A program made the translations under genes and the position numbers. The notes under the pieces were generated by a model that had not been told where the DNA came from, searched no databases, and saw nothing but the letters and a program-made list of their open reading frames with translations. Below are positions 49,401 to 61,091 of a stretch of DNA of 64,000 nt, piece by piece (within the stretch, counting starts at the first letter, position 1; each line of letters opens with the position of its first letter). This stretch comes from Rhabdornis inornatus (taxonomy: Eukaryota; Chordata; Aves; Passeriformes; Rhabdornithidae), in the NCBI GenBank assembly GCA_013397075.1, contig VWZS01002869.1, positions 868,001 through 932,000 of the forward strand. Direction: 5' to 3'.

Positions 49401-50762
49401 TCAAAAAAAATCCAGTTTTGCCTGACATCAGTTTTTAGTGACCTGATTCTCTTTGGAATGCACAGTGATAAAAGGTAACTTATCATGTGCTCAGTTCTGC
49501 TCTCCTTTTATCTAATAATACACACAAGCAACAGTCTTTTGGGACTTTTACAGAAACACTCAGAAACACTGTCAGGTACTTAGTTCCTGCTGAAGACAGA
49601 GTATTGAACTACACAAAAGAAAATCAGCATGATAGAAGTTATGTATGCCTTAATTTTTGGGATAACAAAAAGGCAGGAATAAATAGCCACAGTAAAAAGA
49701 GAGTAACACAAAAGAATGCTCACAAACAAAGAGCTCTTACCAAATACAAAAAGGTACAAGACATACTTGATCAAATCAAGCTTTAGAACAGTTGAGTGTA
49801 TTCCACATTCTGGCTGGGAGTTGTTTTTGCCTATTAGAGGTAACATGTAATTACCAACAAGCTTTGTTAATAATTGACACATAATAAAAAGATTCACACC
49901 AAAAAGCATGTAAAAGCCCCAGCCTGGGTAACTTTACACACTTTAAAATGTGTTATTAATGGTATTAATGATTGTATTCCTTTGAACAAGGATTTTGGCA
50001 ATGCCATCTTGGCACAGAAGGTGCCAAAGACATGGCTCCAAATTTCAGTCAACACATGAACTAGTCGAGTCCCTGAGAAAAGGATGATAGAAAGGGAAGA
50101 CAATACTTCTGGTTAAATTTAATATGGCAATAAACAAAGCAAACAGGTAACAGGTAGTATTGTTCTTGTCAACTTATCTTCACATTTAGGCCTCAAGCTC
50201 CACCAAAAGATAGAACACCAAAGAGAACTGAAGGAGCCCATGCAGGAGGAACTGGACAGGAGATTACCCATTATTTTCTTTTCTTTTCTAGTGGTACCTA
50301 AATGGTTCTTTTCTATACCTGAATGGATTGTGCACCCATCCCACTTTGGATACCACTGGTCTCCTGCACCAAGCCACCTCTTACCTAAGTACTAGTCCTG
50401 CAGAGACACAAGAAAAACGGAACTATATATTCACCAATCCAGGATATTAAAGTGCATGTTGGATACAGCTCTCTTGTTCTTCAGAAGCAACCGTGAGTGT
50501 TACTCAACCACAGCTCAAAAACTACAAGCTGATAGCAGACATTTCTCTTGGCAGAATTTCATGACATCTTATATAAGCAAATTGTCTGGATTTTTCCAGT
50601 CTCTTTTGTTGTGTTCCAGACTTTGCCCCAGATAATGAAGAGCTGACAGTAGAGCTGCCTTGCTATTTCAGTCCTACCCCTGAACAGCTGGTGTGGAAAT
50701 ACAGGCAGCAAACGCTATTACTCAGGGTGAAATTATATCTTAGAATTCAAGTAATTGTCTTT

Positions 50763-50785
50763 AAAACAAACAAACAAACAAAAAG
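50763..50785. repeat. (AAAC)n microsatellite
   Basis: Four to five aaac units (aaaacaaacaaacaaacaaa) lead into an A-run. It is a simple-sequence repeat with no other structure. Confidence 0.9.
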
Positions 50786-53145
50786 ATCAATAGGCTATTT
50801 CATTGTCAACTAACAAATCACTGAGTAACACCCAGAAACCTAATTACTTCTCCCTATTAAAATAATTTTAACCAGAGTGGAAACCAGGATTTCTCCCTCT
50901 GACACACACTGCTTACAAAGTGAATCCGCAACAACAGAAAGGAGAAGCCATATAAACAGCAGGACTCCTAAGAAACCATGCTGAACACACATCATCACTT
51001 CCTAGAGAAGAGCTCTTGAACAAGAGGAGGTATTATTTGTCCTCACAATCACAATTTTAACTAAAAAAGTACTCTCCAGACCCAATTTATTGCAAAAACA
51101 ATGTATAGAACAGTATTGAAGTCACCATCTGTTACACGACACCAAAACCAGGTATCAAACACAGATCTTGTATTAAGCACTCAAACTAAGACAAGTCAAA
51201 CTTCCACCACAATAACCACCACACTGCAAGGTTATCATAGTAACAGTGATCCAATTAAACTTTTCTTCACAGTTGGGTGTTCACCCCAGAAGCTTCAGAC
51301 TACACAGTCTCACTCAATCATTTCAAGCATGAAAACTAAACTGACTAGCCTGTTGCACAAAGACTGAGCTCCAGAATCAAACGCAAACACGACACCTCAA
51401 GCCCAAGAATGAAACAGCAAAAAAATCCAGAGGCCTTCAGGCACATTCAGGAACTCCAAAGTTTACAGAAGGTGATACTTAACACTTAGTTCCTGCTAGG
51501 TCTAATTCCTCATGACTGTCTTCCCACAATGATGAAAGCAGCGGGCTCAATCTGGGAAACAGAAAACCATGTAACAGTCACTAGAAACACCATCTATTTG
51601 GATTTCATAAATCGTTTCTTTTTCCTTTTTAGGTTTTTTCTTGTCCCCTAATCTCAATACCAAATTACCCTACTTAATTTCGGATTCCTCCCATTTACTG
51701 CTTAATTCAGAAAGTGGAGTAATTTGGTAGGAAATGAAGCAATTTGTATCTATTCCCACTGCCGCTTCCTCCAAACTTGAGCATGTAAATATAGAAAGTC
51801 ACTCAAAGGGAAATAGCAGCCCCCAAACATCCACTGCTTTAGAACAGCACCCCTTCTGGCTGCACTGGAAAAGTGTGTCCCATCACAATTTTGTGAAGAG
51901 CGCAGCCATATAACACAACTTCTATTTACTGCTAGACTGGCACAGCCCACCCAAATCTCCTCAAACACAGGTGCTGGCCTGAACTTAGTAACAAGTGCTA
52001 TATCTATCAACTATGTGGGAGAGAGGACACCAAAACTCCTTTATGAAGGAAACGCAAAAAAAAAAAAGTCAAAAGAAATAATCAGATTTATTTCCTGAAG
52101 CAGTACTTTGCTCTTATGACAAGCCTCCAAAGCACATATGTGGTGGTGAAAGGAGTCTCATATAGACTCATTCCTCTACAATGCAGGTTAGAGTGTTTTT
52201 TAAATTACTAGTCCTCGAAAAGACTCCTTTTAACATCTATAAGTCACTTAGACATGCTTTCTACAGAAGGACAATTAGAAACCTCACAGCAGATCCAAAA
52301 TCAAGATTTATGTGTATTCATTTATAGCTGAGTTACTTTAAGACTGATCAAGATCGAGCAATAGATACGAAAAATATTTTAAAAGAGCTATTGGTTTCTC
52401 AGTTGTAACAACTAACTCAATTCAGGCAATTCAAACTTCATTTTTCAATTTTTCACATTTCTAATGTTCTGAAATGCTCCGTGTAAGGCTCAAAACTAAC
52501 ATCTCCCTATCATAACTTGATTTCAATAGCTTGCAAGAAGCAGCTTTTTTCTCAGCTCCATTTTAACAGCTTTGCTGATGCACACAGCACACAAGAGAAA
52601 CACAGCCGTGAAAAATGATAAAACAAGCCACTTGCATAGACTCAGCATCTTGGTTCCTGTGAAAGTGCTGAAAGGCATAAGAAATGAGAGATCTCAGAGA
52701 AAAGGCATTGGCTTGTGATTATAACCACGAGTAGGAATACGACTGTGGGGTACATGTCACCTGTAACCCTGTCCCCCTCTCCTTTTTTCTTAACACAAAG
52801 ACGGATGAGAAATCCCAAGCATACTGGCTCAGGACACTCCACACTGCCACAGGACACGCCTTGGTCAATGCCCATCTGCCACTGCAGAGGACAGGGTGAG
52901 TGGCAGACTTGAAAGATATCTTCATTTATATATTTTTGAGGATAGTTTGTCTCCTACATATCTGTGCACTGCAGGTGCACTTATTGGTGCTCAGATTGTT
53001 ATTGTAATCAACAGGAAAATACAGGCAATGCTGAGTATTTCACAGGAGAAAAATAATAGGACAAAAATATCATCGAGGACACTTAAACTGGGAACAAAAA
53101 CATAACAGAGCAGGAGAACCTCCTCTTTCACAGCTATGAAAGATA

Positions 53146-53175
53146 CAGTGATCTCCTGGTTTGCAGTGATCTCCT
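53146..53175. repeat. 12-bp direct repeat pair
   Basis: cagtgatctcct occurs at 53146-53157 and 53164-53175, six bases apart. It is a small local duplication. Confidence 0.88.
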
Positions 53176-53552
53176 TTCTTACTCACCAGAGACAGCCTAC
53201 ATGTTAACGGCAGCTAGAATCCAGGTCCAGTGCAACCCTACTCACGTAAGCTACTCTTTTCCTTTGCTCCTTAAGAAATTATAAAAAAAAACCCTCAGGC
53301 AAGTAGAAGTAGTTAATTTCTGAGGCACTCAAACCATCAAGAAAACAAAGCAAACAGCTCCCAGATTCCAAAATATAACCATTACCTCCAGAAAGAAAAA
53401 CCTCATCTTCTACTATGTTACACAAGGTGATCTAACATTTGTAGAGCACAGCTCTTCAAATCCATGTCATTCAGTGTAGAAACTTGAAGTCACTTGAAAC
53501 AAACTAATTCAGCTAATCAACACCAAAATCACATACACACAGAGCTTGTCAC

Positions 53553-53606
53553 TCTTTGCCTCTACAGTATCTCTATTGTGTTCTTTGCCTTTACAGTATC
53601 TCTTTT
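53553..53606. repeat. 29-bp imperfect tandem duplication
   Basis: The unit tctttgcctctacagtatct continues for nine more bases. Copy 1 is 53553-53581 and copy 2 is 53582-53606, with one substitution (ctctac to ctttac), running into a T tract. Confidence 0.85.
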
Positions 53607-56600
53607 TTTTTTCCTTCATACACCACAGCATTTTAATTGGCTTACAGATGCTGAACACCCCCCAAAAACTTATAAGGAAACATGATTTCATTCTGACAAC
53701 TAACTTTGTACATACTCTTTGAGAAGTTATTTTGAATTCAAAAGCTGCCCTGTAATCTATTCAACTACTGGATTCATCAGCTCAAAATGAAAAAATGTCA
53801 ACACAGAAGATACAGATTACAGATGTATGGAACATGGTAACCACTAAACATCTCCATTTTAGTTGTCAGATCTTGCTTTGCAGATGTTTAGTTACAAGTT
53901 TCACTTGACTAAATAGGAGTTTCTATAAAAATATTTTTCCCATCTCTTCTGAGCTGTTTTTCCTTCTGTTTAAAGGGAAACTTACAGCTGAAATTATTCA
54001 GCATCTATGTGCTTTATACACTATACAAAATTAAACAGTCATTTCTTCTATAGGGAAGGAATACAACAATCATGTGCAAGCATACTTCCACATCTGTTAT
54101 TTTGAACATTTTTTTTTGTTTGTTGCTGCAGGGCCCAAAATCCCCAAATAATTATTGCAAAGGCCCACTGCAATCCAGTTGTATAAACACAAATAAGCCT
54201 AAGATAACGCCCCAAGCACCAAGAGTAATGACAGAGGTGGAAGAGATAGTTTAGTCAGGCATGAAATTGATTTTATAATAGCAAATATCTGTTGCCTTCC
54301 ATGTGCTAAGTAAATAATTCTAAAGAAGAAAGTAAAGATAATAAAAAAAAAAATAATCATTACCTGCTCCTACTAAATCAAATGAAAGAGTGAAACTTGC
54401 TCTTACATTGACCCTGAAACCTGTTTAATAGCTAATTAAAGCAATTACTCCTAGCATTACAAAATCCTTAATCATCAACAACTTCAGGTGCAGAGGAGAC
54501 TCTTTTTTTTTTTTTACTTTCTTCGAACTTAATAGTATTTTCTTTAAATGACAAGTTTATGTCAGCATAACTCTCACCAGTAGTCACTACATTTTTAACC
54601 ACCAACACAAAGCCCAAACTTCTACTAGTCTGGTTAACAGAAGATATTCTTCACAGACTTCACCAGATTTGACTGTTCAGCAAAAGTACACTTGGAAGTA
54701 GCCCCTATTTTTTTCCTCCTATTCAGAAACGAACTTGATCACCGACAGAAATCCAGTATTATTGCAAAGCAATTACAAAAACCCCTCTTCTGGACCTCCC
54801 CCACCAGCACCTGGAGTTCTGCACTCCTCCGCATTGTTCACTCTTTTAAGCTTACCTCAGTTACTTTTTCCTTGGTTCCAAAGCCATCTGACACAGCCTC
54901 AACTTGCATTCCTTCATTTTTAAGTCTCAGCCACAACGTTTTAGTTTTAATCAAGCTTCATGTTCATCAACTTTCCGTAGCCATTTAATAGCACCTAGTT
55001 CTCTAGTGCTGTTCCTGGTGGTCTACTGGAGTTAATTAATTACACTGCTGTTTTGAACACTGATAATTTTCAAGTTACTAAATGTTGCTGTGCTGCATAA
55101 CAAGACACAGAACAATAACTGGAACTAATGGCTTGGCCATTATGAGGTGTTCAGCTTGACAGTACATCCAGCCATAAATTAGATTACTAAAAGGTTAACA
55201 AAAGGCAAAGGCAGCTTCATTAAACTTTACCTTAAGCTTTGCAATTTCTGCCTACACTTAAAACCCCAAAATATTCCTGAGTAGATCATTAAGGGATAGA
55301 AATACAGTATTAAAAACAGGAAAGAAACTCATTCAATCCTATTCAGTTAGGATCTAGAGCAATTTTGAGTTGAGGCAGGGGAAGTCCCCAAATGAATTCC
55401 AAATTGGAACAGATGACCATACTGCTAAAACAGAAATGCTCAAAACACCTGTTTAATAATGTTGTCGTATATCCAGTTCAGAACATCCCCAATACCCACA
55501 TTGAGCCATTAACTGACATCTCCCGCAGAAGACAACAACGAAGCATCAGGAAACACTGAAAGAGATCAGCTTTTGGCAGAACAGCAACAACTTTCATTGG
55601 CAGTAAGTGCACTTTTCAAAAGCTTCTCTATGAAACAACTTTAACTTGCAACTAACTCCTGTTGCCTTCTCTCCTTTTAGATGGCTATGGCATGGCAACA
55701 GAGGAATGGAAACCTGCAGATACGTGGAAATGTTCAGCTGAAAAATATTAAATATATTATTTGAAAAATCACCTACCTTTTTTTTTCTCAACTACAAAAC
55801 CAATTCCTAATGTGTCTTAAAAAAACCCCAAAAATTAAAAAAAAAGGAAGGACAAGTATTGGGCAGACTCCAGAAGAGATTTAATAAGCTGTCCATGCAA
55901 GTTCCATCAGCTGTTTCACTCGTGCAATAACAATCCAGAGAGACAGCTTAAATAATAATCTATTTAAGGGACAAATTTAACTAATTACTCAAAGTAAAAA
56001 TACCTGTAATTATTTAAATATATTTTATATATATAGGGCTGCCTTATTAGTTTAAGAATCTTAGGTAGTTTTTCCAAGTTAATCACAAGTTCTTCTGGCG
56101 ACACCAGAGAATTTTAGACACAAAACAAATTCACAGCTCCTTAACAACATGTGCCAACTCAGTTCTACTTTGCAAATTTACTCCTTTTTCATGTGGCAAC
56201 AAACCATGTGAATTGACCTGCACCCTGCCCCCTCCTTTTTTCTTTCCTTTTGTTGTTGTTGTTAAATAAAATCCACACTGTTTTCAAACCTGATTTTGAG
56301 TTCACTGACTAAATACCCACCAGAAGATCCTGGTAGCAGAACAGTCCTACAAGCAGATCTACAAGCAGAACCAAAGGCCTGGACTTGGTTTGTACCAGTT
56401 GAGGCACAAACCAGCAAACAGCATGTGCTGTTCATCTTCCTTCAAGCTGACTTGATCACAGAATGGGTCACATCGGAAGGGGCCACACTGATGCCTCTTC
56501 AATTTTTACTTGTTTAGAGCAAAAATTTCCTTATGCTTTCAATCCAGTTTCTTCTAGTGAAACACCTTCTGTAGATAGCTCTACCAGAGCAGGCCTAGGG

Positions 56601-57231
56601 TTCCTGTCAAATTAGAGTCCACTAAAAACCAAACTTTTATCTTTCTGTTCCAATAATATCAGGTAAGTTTCATCTACATAAAATCTAAATGAACTTTCTT
56701 TCATAGCAGTAATGAATATCATCATAGCTACTTTTCTACTGCATGAATTTCACTTGGAATTTTTAGTACAGCAATTACAGTCATAGGAAGGGAATTATCC
56801 CAATATCAATCATTTCAGGCATAACGGCTTTACTTACAATACTTCTTCTAATGGGATATTACAATAAACACATGCCACTAGATTTTCTGTTTCAGGTTGT
56901 TCTTGATATGATTAAACTGTTTTAATCTTTTATCAAAATTAAATGATTGCCATCTCACTCCCTGCCATACAAAGCAGCATCTCTGCCAGACAAATTTGAA
57001 TTTTTATTAATCTCATATATATACATAACAACCCTGCTTATTCTCCACAACCTTTGCAACATCAGGGATGGACCCATAATCCTAGCTTGCAAGTAAGGTA
57101 AAATACTTACTACAGATGTGTATCAGGACTTAGTAATAAAAGAAAGATTTAGTACTGTGCTGGCATTCTTGTTAACTCAGGTTTTAGAAGGCAGTGCTTA
57201 TTCTGACAAGCTAAGGTCTCTCTTCCCTCTA

Positions 57232-57438
57232 CCCACTCCTTAAATTGTTACCTGGGAGAAGAGACCACCCCCCACCTTGCAACAACCTCCATTCAGGTAT
57301 TTCAGAGAGCAGTAAGAGGTCTCCTCTGAGCCTCCTTTTCTCCAGGCCAAACAATTCCAGCTGTTCCTCATAGGACTTCTGCTCTAGATCCTTCACCAGC
57401 TTTGCTGCCCTTCTTTGGATATGCTCCAGCAATTGATA
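57232..57438 (-). mobile_element. CR1 LINE fragment with open ORF2 frame, antisense
   Basis: On the minus strand about 65 codons remain open and contain the CR1 ORF2 signature: LEHIQRRAAKLVKDLE, then SYEEQLELFGLEKRRLRGDL, then the SLLPG turn that corresponds to the family's LFSQV region. The segment stops after the 'cttctcccaggtaac' block, so the C-terminal FRLNIRKNFF-like part seen in the copy at 8375-9000 is missing. It is 5'- and 3'-truncated. The frame reads through, so it may be younger than the other fragments, but it is far too short to be active. Confidence 0.87.
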
Positions 57439-59053
57439 CGAGGGACACTTCAGCCACCAAATGTGAAAAAAGTACAACAAAGATCTAAGCTTCTCCATAA
57501 TAAGGCAAAAAAGCAGTTGGTAAACAAGACATCAGTGCAGAAAAATTATCAACAGAGCAATTCAGTAAGTGATGTGAGTGCAATAGAAGAGTCTTTTCTG
57601 ATGGCTTTGTTTCAGTTTCGTGCATTGATGGAATGGGCCAAACAAGCAGCAGGGATATTGCTTCTTTTAATAGTTTGCTAGAGTGAAGTGGTATTTTGCT
57701 AGAGGCAAAAAGAACTGAAGAGAAAGAATTAAAAATAAATAGGCCAGAACGAAGCGTATTTTCAATTTCAGTTGCAAAACCAATGTAGCAACAACTTTCT
57801 CTTCTTTTAGTATGAAAAATAATTATGGCATATTGCAATGTCACCAACGTAAAACAAAGACTGAACACAAGGGTGTTGGGTGCTTGCTTTTTTCATTGTT
57901 TCAAGAGAAAACTGGATGCTCTTCTCAGAAGTTTCTTTACGCATAGTAACATGAAAGTATAAAACCAGCATGTAAATCTGATATGCTCAATCTTTATATT
58001 TGAGTTTCCACTGAAATAAAAGAAAATAATCTTTACAACTAACTGAAAACTTAAAGATGTCTCAAGCATAAGGCTGCTTGCTTCTCTTGCTTTTAGTGAG
58101 TATGATTTTAGTTTAGCACTTGTTCCAAAGTAACTGTGCATATGCCCCAAAAAGCAGTAGCCTAGGTCACGAAGGTCAAATCAAATTCAAGTATCAGAAA
58201 AAGAGATCTACTGACCATAGTAAATGCATTTTCTATTTTGTTCCTGAAGCCCCCAGACACCGGAAATAAACCTTTGGGCAAAACAACCTAGGGGTTTATT
58301 TCTACTGCTCTTATGGGTCTGCCAACCTGTAAGAGAAAAACAATTTTACTTCCATTTCCTAGTTTTACTTCTTGCCAGGTCTATTAAAGACAATTGGAGT
58401 TTTTTTCCTCTCTTCACTGCAATACTAACACATCAGTTCTCAGTTCTATTTTTGTAGGCTGGAATAAACTACCTCTACACTTCTCCTCTGGAAGTCACAT
58501 ACTTAACACATTTTTCTGAATAATGTTTCCTCTTTGAAGATGAGGAGTTCAGTGATATAAACGAGCCCATTTCAGAAGTGGGACTTGAGACTCACAACTT
58601 TTCCTTACCAATGTCATCAGCATCAGTTCTGTAAGCTCTTGAAATTAGATATGCACCAGATAAGCATTTTAAAAATGGCTTAGAGGAAAAAAAAAAAGAG
58701 TATAAAAGTAGGTGCTAAGATTTATATAAATATACTTATTACTATAGGTTAGAATAAATTATCTTGTCTCTTTGTTTCCCCATTGGAAATCACATACTCC
58801 AGACCCTGAGTATTCTTATTTCTTTCTTCTATACTGTGTTTACCTGTACTGTGTTTCTGTATTGTGTTCTTCTCTCTTACAGCAACTGAAATGGGGCAGA
58901 ATAATTCAGAGGGTTTAGCAGGGCCGAACAGAACAAAAACTTAACTACTTGTGCCACCTGCCCACAGATGATGATCCTTTTTATGCAGATCAATATAACT
59001 TGACTCTCATCAAAAGAGCTTGACACCATCAAATAATGATCAGCTGCAGCTTG
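57439..59053. other. non-coding stretch with a diverged internal duplication
   Basis: No gene is recognised. Two segments, 58454-58504 and 58746-58798, look alike: each has taggct/taggtt, then gaataaa, a T/C-rich stretch, and gaaatcacatact or gaagtcacatact. A short tactgtgttt-type repeat lies at 58831-58869. Confidence 0.6.
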
Positions 59054-59245
59054 TGTTGGTTGCAGCTGGGGTAGAGTTAATTTTCCTCATAGAGGCTGGT
59101 AAGGGGCTGTTTTGGATTTGTGCTGAACACAGGGCTGATAATAAAGAGATGTTTTTGTTAGTGGTGAGCTGAGCTTACACAGAGCCAAGGCCTTTTCTGC
59201 TTTTCCTACTGCCACGCAGGCAAGGAAGCTGGGGTTGCACAGGAC
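59054..59245 (+). mobile_element. avian ERVL-type LTR, 5' part only
   Basis: The sequence matches, from memory, the start of a solo-LTR family common in birds: 'tgttggttgcagctggggta', 'gagttaattttcctcataga', 'ggggctgttttggatttgtg', 'cttacacagagccaaggcct' and 'tttctgcttttcctactgcc'. It breaks off after 'gctggggttgcacaggacca', before the promoter, polyadenylation signal and 3' end of the family. No gag, pol or env sequence adjoins it. It is a truncated, inert remnant. Confidence 0.82.
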
Positions 59246-60922
59246 CACTTCTCCTATCAAGCTCCTTTGAAAGCTATCAAACTCCCTTGAAATTCTGAAA
59301 CCATCCCTTCAACATCCCAGCAGATGCTCTCACCTCTGTCACAAACATCCATATAATCAACAAACTAGTTACTGATATTTTCAGACAGATAAGCTTCAGG
59401 ACTACAAAGTAACTTCCTGCAAAAGTGGAATACTGGAATCTGTTCTGCAAAAAGTTGGCAAACAAATTTTGGACCCAAATTGCATTCTTCTTCTCTGAGC
59501 CATTCTTCCCCTGTCTAACTCATGAACATCCCATTTCAGGAGCTCACTAGAGGTCATGTGGATGGCACCTAATACTTCTTTCCATACCTTCACCAAAACT
59601 TGATATGCAAAAGTCAGGTGACTCAATCCCACCTGTGAACTTCTCATTTTAAAAGAGAAAACATTACCTTACTCAGAATGGAAATGCTCTTATTTCTCTG
59701 TTAGCTGAGTTTTTGTTAGATTTACCTAAACACTCAGATTACCCCAGCTGATCTCATCCACTTTTCAAAGTTCAAATTCTGAGTTACAAAGGGAACTGGA
59801 AGGCTGGTAAGGTCAGTCCAACATCATAACCTTAAACATATGAACCAAATGATATGTAAGTCAGGTCACAGATGGTGTCAGATGATACCATTCATACATA
59901 AGGTTTTAAGCACAGAGCACATGACATTAGAATGTCTAGAAAAGGATCCAAACAGAATCCCATTTTAAGAAATATGTCTACTGAGTACAGCCTTCACTAA
60001 AACACTAGAAAGTAACCCATTGTAAAATAAATCAGTGTTTTAGCTCTTTGAATTGTAAATGGTTTGGGGTTTTGAGTAGAACTTTCCCAAAACATGAAAG
60101 ACTTAGTTTGACTTCAGTTGATCTTCAAGTCACTTAAATTCAGAAATTTGGAAGATAAATATATACTTAAGTGCCGGTCTCATCAAAAGCCTTTAAGGTG
60201 AGCAAACACATTTTGAAGTATGAGCCTTGGTGTCTCTGATTCTCAAGCCCCTATCTATAAAATTTTGACAACTTTTCTTTACTATTCCCCATTGTATGAG
60301 GGCAAGCTATTTAGATAAGATGATCACAAAGACTAAGCAACTGCATTGGTTTGATTTTTGTATTTTCTTTTATAGATTTCAATACTCTTAAAATGTTCTT
60401 TCTCTAGCAGTACTTTTTCATGCAATATAAGACGTATTTGTACACCTTTGTTTCTGAAAGTATTGCTCTTAATGCTGGCACAAGTGCAGCAGAAACAACA
60501 GTAATCAATTTGATTTGGCCTTATGAAACAAGTGTCATTTTGATAAATGATCCTAATTAAGTTGATATTTCAGGTAGAAAGTGTATTGAGTTAATGTGCT
60601 GGCATCTCCCTAGTTATAGTCAGACAAGTACAGATGTTGCAATAAAGCAGCAGCAGTACATTATTAACTTTGCAAGTCACTCAGTCTGCATTCACAAAGT
60701 TTGATCAAAGCCACACAACTCAGCAATTGAAAGAAAATGCTGATTTTATGTTTCAATTATTTAACAACATACACAAGTAGTAGTCCCAGGAAGTTTCAAA
60801 GCTATAGGTCATTCCTTGATGATCCCTCTCCAGCATGGAAATGATTAATTAGCATAGTGGCACCACAATTGTTTAGAAAACCTTGCTCACACACCAAAAG
60901 ACAAAACCTGTGTTTCTCCTCC
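59246..60922. other. non-coding stretch with a repeat-free TAAT-rich segment
   Basis: No gene is recognised. The segment 60480-60720 is repeat-free and dense in motifs such as gtaatcaatttgat, cctaattaag and attattaactttg. This texture is common in conserved non-coding elements near developmental genes. Conservation itself cannot be seen here. Confidence 0.5.
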
Positions 60923-61091
60923 TTTACATAAATTTAATTACCAAGTGTCCTGTTAAGGCTAAAAGACATCATACATTTACATAAACCTAATTACCGAATG
61001 TCCTGTTAAGGCTAGAAGACATCATACATTTACATAAATCTAATTACAAGATGTCTTCTTAAAGCTAAAAGACATCATATGTTTATGCATT
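60923..61091. repeat. 53-bp minisatellite, three copies plus a partial
   Basis: The copies run 60923-60975, 60976-61028 and 61029-61081, and a partial fourth starts at 61082. Each begins tttacataaa and carries taattac, gtcctgttaaggct (changed in copy 3) and gacatcata. Copies 1 and 2 are nearly identical and copy 3 has more changes. The exact 53-base period in all three copies shows tandem growth by unequal exchange or slippage. Confidence 0.95.

Larger units (their letters stand above)
43412..57231. other. long non-coding stretch
   Basis: No gene is recognised in almost 14 kb. The longest frame (43621-44085, minus, ATG start, 154 codons) is rich in Cys, Phe, Leu and Trp and has no known domain. 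Simple repeats are (AAAC)n at 50763-50785 and T- or A-runs at 52058-52068 and 54505-54516. A 13-bp minus-strand micro-exon-like segment (50385-50397) is noted under findings. The sequence 48190-48480 is somewhat GC-richer but unidentified. Confidence 0.6.
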
